From Flavobacterium sp. Root935 (GTDB lineage Bacteria; Bacteroidota; Bacteroidia; Flavobacteriales; Flavobacteriaceae): DNA of 64,000 nt. The stretch lies in NCBI RefSeq assembly GCF_001429295.1, contig NZ_LMJL01000007.1, positions 245,614 through 309,613 on the forward strand, in the 5' to 3' direction. The notes under the pieces are model-generated. The model saw only the letters and a list, made by a program, of their open reading frames with translations. It did no database searches and was not told the origin of the DNA. Made by a program: the position numbers and the translations under genes. Every line of letters begins with the position of its first letter. Position 1 is the first letter of the stretch. Positions 6,337-12,938 of this stretch are shown in pieces.

Positions 6337-7494
6337 ATGCTCAACTTTGAATTATATAATCCGACGAATTTAATCTTCGGGAAAGGACAAATTGCGAAAC
6401 TTTCGACATTAGTTCCAAAAGATGCTAAAATTCTTTTGGCATACGGCGGCGGAAGTATTTTTAAAAACGGAATTTACGATCAAGTAATCGCTAACTTAAA
6501 AGGTTTTGAAATTGTTGAATTTGGCGGCATAGAGCCAAATCCGCATTTTGAAACTTTGATGAAAGCGGTTGATGTTATCAAAGCTGAAAAAATTGACTTT
6601 ATCTTGGCCGTAGGTGGAGGATCTGTTATTGACGGTGTAAAGTTTATTTCAGCAGCAGTTAATTTTGAAGGAAACCCGATTGATATTCTGCAAAAACGTA
6701 TTCTAATTAAAGAAAATGCTATGCCTTTTGGGACTGTTTTGACTCTCCCAGCAACAGGAAGCGAAATGAATTCTGGATACGTGGTAACGATTGAAGCCAC
6801 TCAAGAAAAACTAGCTTCTGGAGGAAGTGCTTTATTTCCAGTATTCTCAATTTGCGATCCAAATGTAATTGCATCTTTACCAAAAAGACAAATTCAGAAC
6901 GGAGTTGTAGACGCTTATACCCACGTAATGGAGCAATATTTAACTTATCCACACGAAGGTTTTCTACAAGACAGAATTGCAGAGGGAATTCTACAGACTT
7001 TAATTGAAGTTGGGCCAGGAGTTGTCGAAAATCCAACAGATTATACTTTAGCTTCTAATTTTATGTGGAGCTGTACAATGGCTTTAAACGGGTTGATTCA
7101 AAAAGGTGTTCCAAGCGATTGGGCAACTCACATGATTGGCCACGAATTAACAGCACTTTACGGAATTGACCATGCGAGAACATTGGCGATTATCGGTCCA
7201 AGTTTGTACAATGTAATGTTTGAAACTAAAAAAGGAAAATTAGCCCAATACGGAAGACGTATTTTTAATCTTTCTGGTTCTGATGAAGAAGTGGCAAAAG
7301 AAGCAATTAACAAAACAGTTGAGTTTTTCCATACAATGGGAATGGATACCAAACTTTCTCAATACACACAAGATTATTCCAATACTGCAGATTTTATCGT
7401 AAATCGTTTTGACGAAAGAGGCTGGAAAGGCTTAGGCGAAAACCAATTGGTAACTTTAGATAAAGTAAAATCGATTGTAGAGCTTTCTTATTAA
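6337..7494 (+). CDS. Iron-type alcohol dehydrogenase / aldehyde reductase (YqhD/BDH-like)
   Basis: The 385-residue protein belongs to the iron-containing alcohol dehydrogenase family, in the YqhD/butanol-dehydrogenase branch. The NAD(P)-binding region has LLAYGGGSIFKNG and LAVGGGSVIDG. The metal ligands are visible as the Asp and His of VVDAYTHVMEQ (about 192-196) and the two His of GHELTALYGIDHARTLA (about 266 and 280). YqhD-type enzymes use NADPH to reduce short toxic aldehydes, such as those from lipid peroxidation or methylglyoxal. Its place behind the DJ-1 gene and a LysR regulator supports that role. It ends at two strong hairpins. Confidence 0.88.
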   Translation: MLNFELYNPTNLIFGKGQIAKLSTLVPKDAKILLAYGGGSIFKNGIYDQVIANLKGFEIVEFGGIEPNPHFETLMKAVDVIKAEKIDFILAVGGGSVIDGVKFISAAVNFEGNPIDILQKRILIKENAMPFGTVLTLPATGSEMNSGYVVTIEATQEKLASGGSALFPVFSICDPNVIASLPKRQIQNGVVDAYTHVMEQYLTYPHEGFLQDRIAEGILQTLIEVGPGVVENPTDYTLASNFMWSCTMALNGLIQKGVPSDWATHMIGHELTALYGIDHARTLAIIGPSLYNVMFETKKGKLAQYGRRIFNLSGSDEEVAKEAINKTVEFFHTMGMDTKLSQYTQDYSNTADFIVNRFDERGWKGLGENQLVTLDKVKSIVELSY

Positions 7495-7512
7495 AGATAA
7501 ATCCTAATTTAA

Positions 7513-7555
7513 AAAAAATCCAAATTCCAATCTACTTTGGAATTTGGATTTTTTT
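7513..7555 (+). terminator. Terminator of the aldehyde reductase gene
   Basis: AAATCCAAATTCCAA pairs with TTGGAATTTGGATTT (15 bp, loop of 6), followed by a T-run. Confidence 0.85.
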
Positions 7556-7568
7556 ATTGGAATTTCAT

Positions 7569-7609
7569 TAAAAAAGGCGTTCTTAACAAGTTTAGGAACG
7601 CCTTTTTAA
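7569..7609. terminator. Second hairpin terminator
   Basis: AAAAAGGCGTTC (7571-7582) pairs with GAACGCCTTTTT (7596-7607). A- and T-runs on both sides allow action in either direction; here it backs up the first terminator. Confidence 0.7.
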
Positions 7610-7951
7610 AATACTAAAACAAAACTAACTAACTCAATTCTTTTTAAATTCATTAAAATTCTAATTTATAAAAACTTACAACGTGCCTTTTCATATTTTA
7701 TTGTGTAGGTTAAAAATATTTTTTCATTTAAATTAGATTCACAATACTAATTCCCTTTATATTCAGGCTTTTCGATTATTTACCTTTTTTATTTTCTTTA
7801 ACCATACATTTAAATTGAAAGAATTTACTTTAAAAAAATATTTTTAGAGGAATTTTAATTTTAAGAGACGAAATATATCCTGAAATTCAACTCTTTTAAT
7901 GTTATCTCAAAATGTACAGAAGAATCATTTGATAAATTTCTTAAATCAGTC

Positions 7952-7984
7952 TTTGCTTTATTAGCACATTATTAAGTACTTTTG
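7952..7984 (+). promoter_or_regulatory. gpsA promoter
   Basis: TTTG at 7952-7955, a 21-base spacer, then TACTTTTG at 7977-7984, 18 bases before the start codon. Fits the Bacteroidota -33 TTTG / -7 TAnnTTTG pattern well. Confidence 0.7.
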
Positions 7985-8002
7985 TTTTAAATTATTAAAA
8001 TA

Positions 8003-8998
8003 ATGAGCGAAAAATTAAAATTTGCAGTAATTGGAGGAGGAAGCTGGGCAACGGCAATTGCAAAAATGTTATGCGTTAATCTTTCAGAAATTGCGTGGTA
8101 CATGCGTAATGATTCTGCGATCGAACATATTCAGAAATACAAACACAATCCAAATTATTTAAGTTCTGTTGAATTTGACACCAATAAGCTTAAATTGACC
8201 AATAACATAAATGAAGCAATTGAATACGCAGATTATATCATTTTTGCCATTCCATCTGCTTTTTTAGATGCGGAATTAAAAAATATGACTGTTTCTTTAG
8301 CAGATAAAATTATTTTTTCAGCTATTAAAGGAATTGTTCCAGAAACGAGTTTAATTGTAGGTGAGCATTTCCATATCCAATATGATATTCCTTATTATAA
8401 TATTGGAGTTATCACTGGTCCTTGCCACGCAGAAGAAGTTGCTTTAGAAAGACTTTCGTACTTAACAATTGCCTGCGGAGATCCAGAAAAAGCTTGCATT
8501 GTTGCAAAATCACTTTCAGGAAATTATATTAAAGCCAAAATTTCAGATGATATTATTGGTACTGAATATGCGGCAATGCTAAAAAATATTTACGCAATTG
8601 CTGCCGGAATCGCTCACGGTTTAGGATATGGAGACAATTTCCAATCGGTAATGATGAGTAACGGAATCCGTGAAATGAAAAAATTCATCCGTAAAGTACA
8701 TAAAATGAAACGTAACATTAATGACTCTGCCTATTTAGGCGATTTATTAGTTACAGGTTATTCTGTTTTCTCTAGAAACAGAATGTTCGGAAATATGATT
8801 GGAAAAGGATATACTGTAAAAAGTGCCATGATGGAAATGAGCATGGTTGCCGAAGGTTATTACGCAACAAAAAGTGCTTATAAACTAAATCAAGGCTACG
8901 GAGCAAAAACACCAATTATCGACGCTGTTTACGCTGTTCTGTACGAAGGAAAAGATGCAAAAACGGTTTTCAAGAAATTAACGGAATCTTTGGATTAA
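8003..8998 (+). CDS. gpsA: NAD(P)H-dependent glycerol-3-phosphate dehydrogenase
   Basis: Reduces dihydroxyacetone phosphate to sn-glycerol 3-phosphate, the backbone for phospholipid synthesis, in the cytoplasm. The length of 331 residues is normal. The N-terminal Rossmann motif reads AVIGGGSWATAIAKML. The substrate domain has the conserved SAIKGI, ITGPCHAEEVA, and LKNIYAIAAGIAHGLGYGDN, which includes the catalytic Lys of the family, followed by YLGDLLVTGYSVFSRNR. The gene stands alone with its own promoter and a terminator behind it. Confidence 0.95.
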   Translation: MSEKLKFAVIGGGSWATAIAKMLCVNLSEIAWYMRNDSAIEHIQKYKHNPNYLSSVEFDTNKLKLTNNINEAIEYADYIIFAIPSAFLDAELKNMTVSLADKIIFSAIKGIVPETSLIVGEHFHIQYDIPYYNIGVITGPCHAEEVALERLSYLTIACGDPEKACIVAKSLSGNYIKAKISDDIIGTEYAAMLKNIYAIAAGIAHGLGYGDNFQSVMMSNGIREMKKFIRKVHKMKRNINDSAYLGDLLVTGYSVFSRNRMFGNMIGKGYTVKSAMMEMSMVAEGYYATKSAYKLNQGYGAKTPIIDAVYAVLYEGKDAKTVFKKLTESLD

Positions 8999-9053
8999 AT
9001 TTTAGAAAATAGAAGCAAGAATAAAGAAGCAAGAGAAAAAACACTGAAATAAA

Positions 9054-9090
9054 AAAGAGCCAAACTGAATTTCAGTCTTGGCTCTTTCTT
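9054..9090. terminator. Bidirectional terminator between gpsA and the convergent small gene
   Basis: AAAGAGCCAAACTGAA pairs with TTCAGTCTTGGCTCTTT (one bulge). A-run on the left and T-rich tract on the right serve both converging genes. Confidence 0.8.
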
Positions 9091-9150
9091 CTTTATTCTA
9101 TTCTCTTAAATTCTATCCTCTTATCTCTTGCTTCTTGCTTCTTTAGCACT

Positions 9151-9558
9151 CTACTTCACCATCACACCTTCAACAAAAAGAATCGGCACTTCTTCCGTAT
9201 TGTTTTCGTTGATTAAGTTCGATTTGAAAATGAATTTCTTATCGTATAAAGTGTTTCCAATGAAGAATGTCACCATAAATTCGTTGTTCAAAACCAAAAG
9301 ACTTTTTTCTATCATTTCGATTTTCACCACAGAAACAGCGGGAACTTCAACAAAAGCATGACGCAGAATTGAAGTTTTTTTCATTTCGCCATCGATAGTT
9401 CCAAATGCTTTTGAAACCACCATAACGCTGTCTAAGTTAAAGTCACTATCATTAACTAAATAAGCGTACCATACTTTTTCCATAAAATCGTCGCTCCATT
9501 CCTGCACTGCGGCAAGAAATACGTTTTCAACTTCTGGAATTATTATATCTTTTTTCAT
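9151..9558 (-). CDS. Conserved hypothetical protein encoded beside pheS
   Basis: A soluble product of 135 residues starting MKKDIIIPEVENVFLAAVQE. A longer frame begins at 9588, but the extra ten residues look unlike a natural start, so I use 9558. No signal peptide or catalytic motif is visible. The sequence alternates beta-rich stretches (VWYAYLVND, DSVMVVSKAFG, EFMVTFFIG). From memory, similar proteins are common in Flavobacteriia and some are labelled phenylalanyl-tRNA synthetase alpha because of their position; it has no synthetase motif. It lies 123 bp downstream of pheS on the same strand. Function unknown. Confidence 0.75.
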   Translation of the reverse strand: MKKDIIIPEVENVFLAAVQEWSDDFMEKVWYAYLVNDSDFNLDSVMVVSKAFGTIDGEMKKTSILRHAFVEVPAVSVVKIEMIEKSLLVLNNEFMVTFFIGNTLYDKKFIFKSNLINENNTEEVPILFVEGVMVK

Positions 9559-9681
9559 TTTTATTAAAAGCTTTAAAACCTTTGTCAAAGCCTAAACTTC
9601 AACAAAGGTTTATTATATTATGACACTACATTAGACAACAGAATAATCTAAAATCTACATTCTAAAATCTAAAATTGCAAA

Positions 9682-10701
9682 TTATATATTTGATTTAAAC
9701 TGCTCTAAGAAACGAACATCGTTTTCATAAAACATACGGATATCGCCAATTTGGTATAAAAGCATTGCAATACGCTCTACTCCCATTCCAAAAGCAAAAC
9801 CGTTGAATTCATCTGGATTGATATCACAATTTTTCAAAACGTTTGGATCTACCATTCCGCAGCCTCCAATTTCAAGCCATCCAGTTCCTTTTGTGATTCT
9901 GTAATCGGTTTCGGTTTTTAAACCCCAATAGATATCAATTTCAGCACTAGGTTCTGTAAATGGGAAATAAGACGGACGAAGACGAATCTTAGATTTTCCG
10001 AACATTTCTTTTGTGAAATAAAGTAATGTCTGTTTCAAGTCGGCAAAAGATACATCTTTATCAATGTACAATCCTTCCACTTGATGGAAAATACAATGAG
10101 AACGAGATGAAATTGCTTCGTTACGGAAAACACGTCCTGGAGAAATCGTACGAATTGGCGGTTTATGATTTTCCATATAACGCACCTGAACAGATGATGT
10201 ATGCGTACGCAATAACACATCAGGATTAGTCTGAATGAAAAATGTATCCTGCATATCACGCGCCGGATGGTATTCTGGTAAATTTAATGCCGTAAAGTTA
10301 TGCCAGTCGTCTTCAATTTCTGGTCCTTCAGAAACATTGAATCCGATATTAGCAAAAATATCTATAATCTGATTTTTAACGATAGAAATCGGGTGGCGTG
10401 AACCAATAATTACTGGTTCTGCAGCACGAGTCAAATCACCAAAAATACCTTTTGATTCCTCTTTGCTTTCAAGTTCTTCCTGAATAACTCTTACTTTTTC
10501 TTCGGCAACCGCTTTTAAAGTATTTATAACCTGTCCAAAATCCTTTTTCTGATCGTTTGGAATATTTTTAAATTCAGTAAAAAGTTCTTTCAATAAACCT
10601 TTACTGCCTAAATATTTAATACGGAATTGTTCTAAAGATTCTTTATTTTTATCATTAAAGGCTTTGGCTTCCTCTATATGTTGTTTTATCTTATCTATCA
10701 T
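9682..10701 (-). CDS. pheS: Phenylalanine-tRNA ligase alpha subunit
   Basis: Class II aminoacyl-tRNA synthetase subunit that, with PheT, charges tRNA-Phe. At 339 residues it is full length. An N-terminal coiled coil (about 1-85) that contacts tRNA is followed by the catalytic domain. There, FRNEAISSRSHCIFHQVEGL is motif 2 and GFAFGMGVERIAML is motif 3; the signature RTHTSSVQVRYME is also present. pheT is not adjacent, as is common in Bacteroidota. A minus-strand TAAATTTG box lies at 10723-10730, 21 bases before the start. Confidence 0.96.
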   Translation of the reverse strand: MIDKIKQHIEEAKAFNDKNKESLEQFRIKYLGSKGLLKELFTEFKNIPNDQKKDFGQVINTLKAVAEEKVRVIQEELESKEESKGIFGDLTRAAEPVIIGSRHPISIVKNQIIDIFANIGFNVSEGPEIEDDWHNFTALNLPEYHPARDMQDTFFIQTNPDVLLRTHTSSVQVRYMENHKPPIRTISPGRVFRNEAISSRSHCIFHQVEGLYIDKDVSFADLKQTLLYFTKEMFGKSKIRLRPSYFPFTEPSAEIDIYWGLKTETDYRITKGTGWLEIGGCGMVDPNVLKNCDINPDEFNGFAFGMGVERIAMLLYQIGDIRMFYENDVRFLEQFKSNI

Positions 10702-10784
10702 TTTCCTTCAATAATTGAGATACAAATTTAGTGTTTTTAGTTTAAAGTGTGCAGTCACAGTCGCAGTTTTAGGTTTTCCGTAAA

Positions 10785-11312
10785 TTATTTTATGAGATTT
10801 AACTTTTCTTCAACTTGTTTAATCTTTACATGCCAATAATCTAAACCTTCTTGATTGGTTACTATTTCCTTTTTGTAATTAGGAGAGATACTGCTTAATT
10901 TATGCCCGTTTTTATTTAAATCCCGTTCTTTTTCTTGTTTTGTTGTGGGTTCGATTCTAGTGCGCCAAAAATCCATATTTTCAAGATATCTTTTTTTAAT
11001 CTCTTCAAAATATTCAATTATTTTTTCTTTTGAATTCGGAATATAACCTGGGCCGCTGCAGCCACAGGAATGAAATGTAATTCCAACTGAATATAAGCTT
11101 TTAAGATGTTCCCATTTTTTGACATCGTCTTTTTTAGGCGATTCAAAATCTAGTCCCATACTCGCCATTAATTCTGCACACTCTGGACATTTGGCTTCAA
11201 AAACGGATTTTTCTCCTTTTTTAATATCACTCATCAATCTTCTTTTAAATGTTTTTCGACAATTAAAACAAGCATAATGAGGTTTATAAGATGTCATAGC
11301 GTATCTGCACAT
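10785..11312 (-). CDS. Conserved hypothetical protein with zinc-ribbon cysteines
   Basis: The product has 175 residues and appears cytoplasmic. The first 50 residues hold two Cys pairs, CFNC (about 15-18) and CPEC (about 42-45), suggesting a zinc ribbon, and a later FHSCGCSGPGY adds two more Cys near residue 83. The C-terminal half is charged and helical, with WRTRIEPTTKQEKERD. The start MCRYAMTSYKPHYACFNCRK looks conserved from memory of flavobacterial proteins, but I know no function. It is on the same strand as pheS, 83 bp upstream of it. Metal binding is likely; nucleic-acid binding is only a guess. Confidence 0.72.
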   Translation of the reverse strand: MCRYAMTSYKPHYACFNCRKTFKRRLMSDIKKGEKSVFEAKCPECAELMASMGLDFESPKKDDVKKWEHLKSLYSVGITFHSCGCSGPGYIPNSKEKIIEYFEEIKKRYLENMDFWRTRIEPTTKQEKERDLNKNGHKLSSISPNYKKEIVTNQEGLDYWHVKIKQVEEKLNLIK

Positions 11313-11345
11313 TTTTTTAATTTTATTCTTAGTTTTCAGTAACAG

Positions 11346-11402
11346 TTTACAGTCTCAAGCACTGAAGACTGAGACTGCAACTGTAAACTAATCCCGAAGT
11401 GT
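11346..11402. repeat. Inverted repeat between two hypothetical genes
   Basis: AGTTTACAGTCTCA faces TGAGACTGCAACTGTAAACT (with a small internal loop), and a separate short stem CCCGAAGTGTCGGG follows near 11393-11406. It lies after the stop of the 118-residue gene on the minus strand and may be its terminator, without a strong T-run. Confidence 0.4.
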
Positions 11403-11407
11403 CGGGA

Positions 11408-11764
11408 CTACTCAATAAGTTTTCTTTCTAAAAAATAATTTACAATTGCTTCTTTCATTAAAACCGATTGTTCTCCTGCTTTTAATGGCGGCAATTCTTC
11501 TTTTACTTTGTAATGCGGCCAGCCTTCAGCGTCAAAAAAATCGAATTCATAAAATCCGTAAGGCTCAAGCAATCTGCAGATGGCGATGTGCATTAGGTTG
11601 AGTTTTTCATCTTTTTTGAATTCGCGGTGCAATTTTCCGAGCTCCTGAACTCCTATTAGGTAAATAATGGCATCTAAATCTAAATCTTCGCCTTGCGAAA
11701 ACTGATTAGATAGTATTTCAACGAGCTTTTCCCATCGCTCTTTTAATTGTGTATCTCTAGACAT
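11408..11764 (-). CDS. Conserved hypothetical protein (118 aa)
   Basis: A small acidic, helical, cytoplasmic protein. It has repeated helix-like stretches (LKERWEKLVEILSNQF, AIIYLIGVQELGKLH, LMHIAICRLLEPYGFYEF) and no Cys, signal peptide or known catalytic motif. The FDAEGWPHYK segment near residue 80 is distinctive. It is the first gene of a minus-strand run leading to pheS. A TATCTTTG box on the minus strand lies at 11860-11867, about 95 bases upstream. Function unknown; the reading frame is convincing by composition and position. Confidence 0.7.
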   Translation of the reverse strand: MSRDTQLKERWEKLVEILSNQFSQGEDLDLDAIIYLIGVQELGKLHREFKKDEKLNLMHIAICRLLEPYGFYEFDFFDAEGWPHYKVKEELPPLKAGEQSVLMKEAIVNYFLERKLIE

Positions 11765-11974
11765 TGTATGATTTTAGATTGTTGATTTTAGATAAGATTG
11801 CTCAAAAATTCAATTCTGAAGAGGGGCAGAATTACAATCTGTATTCTAAATTTGATTTGCAAAGATACATAGTTCAAATTCAATGTGCCTAAAAAAAATT
11901 AAACACATAAAATTACATTTGCCATCAAAGTCATGAACCTTTGTCTCTCTGCACCTGTGAACCTTAAAAAAACA

Positions 11975-11982
11975 TATATTTG
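11975..11982 (+). promoter_or_regulatory. -7 box for cvpA
   Basis: TATATTTG, fitting TAnnTTTG, 25 bases before the chosen start. It lies inside the longer frame that begins at 11933, which argues for the downstream start at 12008. Confidence 0.5.
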
Positions 11983-12007
11983 CGGCTTTATTAAACACAC
12001 AGAAAAC

Positions 12008-12559
12008 ATGAGTTTTTTTGATATTATTGTTGCCGCACTTCTGGCTTTTAGTTTATACAAAGGAATTAAAAATGGACTTTTTGTAGAAGTTGCTTCTTTT
12101 ATTTCGCTGTTATTAGGAATTTATCTTGCCATTAAATTTTCTTCTTTAATGACTGGAATGATTTCAAAACATGTTTCTTGGAATCCAACAAATATTCAGC
12201 TTACGGCTTTTATCTTAACGTTTATTCTGGTTGTAATTGGCGTTTATTTTCTAGCTAAAATATTAACCGGAATTGCCGATTTTGCCATGCTGGGATGGAT
12301 GAACAAATTAGGAGGAGGTCTTTTCAGGATTTTAAAAACCATTCTTATTTTAAGTGTTTTTATCGCTTTGTTCGAAAAAATCAATTTCAATAATACTTTC
12401 GCTAAAAAAGAAACTTTAGACAATTACATTTTTTATAATCCAGTAAAGAAAGTTGCCGCTTTTGTGTATCCATCAATCGAAAAATGGTACGAGACTTTTA
12501 AAAAGGAACATTCTGAAAAACCAGAAGAAAAAGAAACTTCTGAATCTGAAAAAGAATAA
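12008..12559 (+). CDS. cvpA: CvpA-family inner-membrane protein
   Basis: A membrane protein of 183 residues of the CvpA (colicin V production) family. Four hydrophobic segments lie roughly at residues 5-22, 30-50, 65-90 and 105-120. The N-terminus FFDIIVAALLAFSLYKGIKNG is the family hallmark. The C-terminal tail is charged (KPEEKETSESEKE) and probably cytoplasmic. I start at 12008, not 11933, because the earlier part overlaps the promoter box and encodes an unlikely leader. CvpA is linked to envelope integrity in other bacteria, but its biochemical role is not settled. Confidence 0.85.
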   Translation: MSFFDIIVAALLAFSLYKGIKNGLFVEVASFISLLLGIYLAIKFSSLMTGMISKHVSWNPTNIQLTAFILTFILVVIGVYFLAKILTGIADFAMLGWMNKLGGGLFRILKTILILSVFIALFEKINFNNTFAKKETLDNYIFYNPVKKVAAFVYPSIEKWYETFKKEHSEKPEEKETSESEKE

Positions 12560-12567
12560 TTCGTATA

Positions 12568-12616
12568 TCAACCCGACAGGTTTTATCCCGAGGCTTCGGG
12601 ACAGTCGGGTTTCTTA
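12568..12616 (+). terminator. cvpA terminator
   Basis: AACCCGAC (12570-12577) pairs with GTCGGGTT (12604-12611), enclosing a smaller TCCCGAGGCTTCGGGA stem, then TTCTTATT. Confidence 0.7.
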
Positions 12617-12636
12617 TTAACGACAACAAAATTATA

Positions 12637-12930
12637 TATCGCTCCGCTGGAGCTTTAGTATTTACGCTTATTTATTTTGCTACAAATATTTCGCTTCTCC
12701 GAAGCTTTTTTTAAATAACCCTAAAAGGTTTACAAACCTATCGAGTTTGTTTTTATACATATCTTTTATTTTATAAAGCCTCAGAGAGGCAAAATATTTA
12801 TAGAAATTTAAATCGTGTGAATGTAAAAAAGCTCCAGCGGAGCGACATATATTTCGGTGCTCTGGAGCTTTTTTACAATCTAGATAATATTTTTTCTATA
12901 AATATTTCGCTTCTCCGAAACTTTTCTAAA
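12637..12930. repeat. Palindrome-rich intergenic region between cvpA and the PUL
   Basis: The gap from 12560 to 12938 has no gene. ATATCGCTCCGCTGGAGCTTT at its left (about 12637) is inverted at about 12825-12850. Part of the right copy also forms a perfect 15-bp stem, GTAAAAAAGCTCCAG with CTGGAGCTTTTTTAC (about 12823-12875). The phrase AATATTTCGCTTCTCCGAA occurs twice as a direct repeat (about 12685 and 12901). The last stems could also end transcription of the long minus-strand PUL operon, as they lie just beyond the fucosidase stop. Confidence 0.6.
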
Positions 12931-12938
12931 AATACTAT

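Larger units (their letters stand above)
7495..8002. other. 508-bp intergenic region
   Basis: It holds two terminator hairpins just after the reductase gene and the gpsA promoter at its far end. The AT-rich stretch between, about 7610-7950, shows no open frame of note, no RNA fold I recognise and no repeat. Confidence 0.6.
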
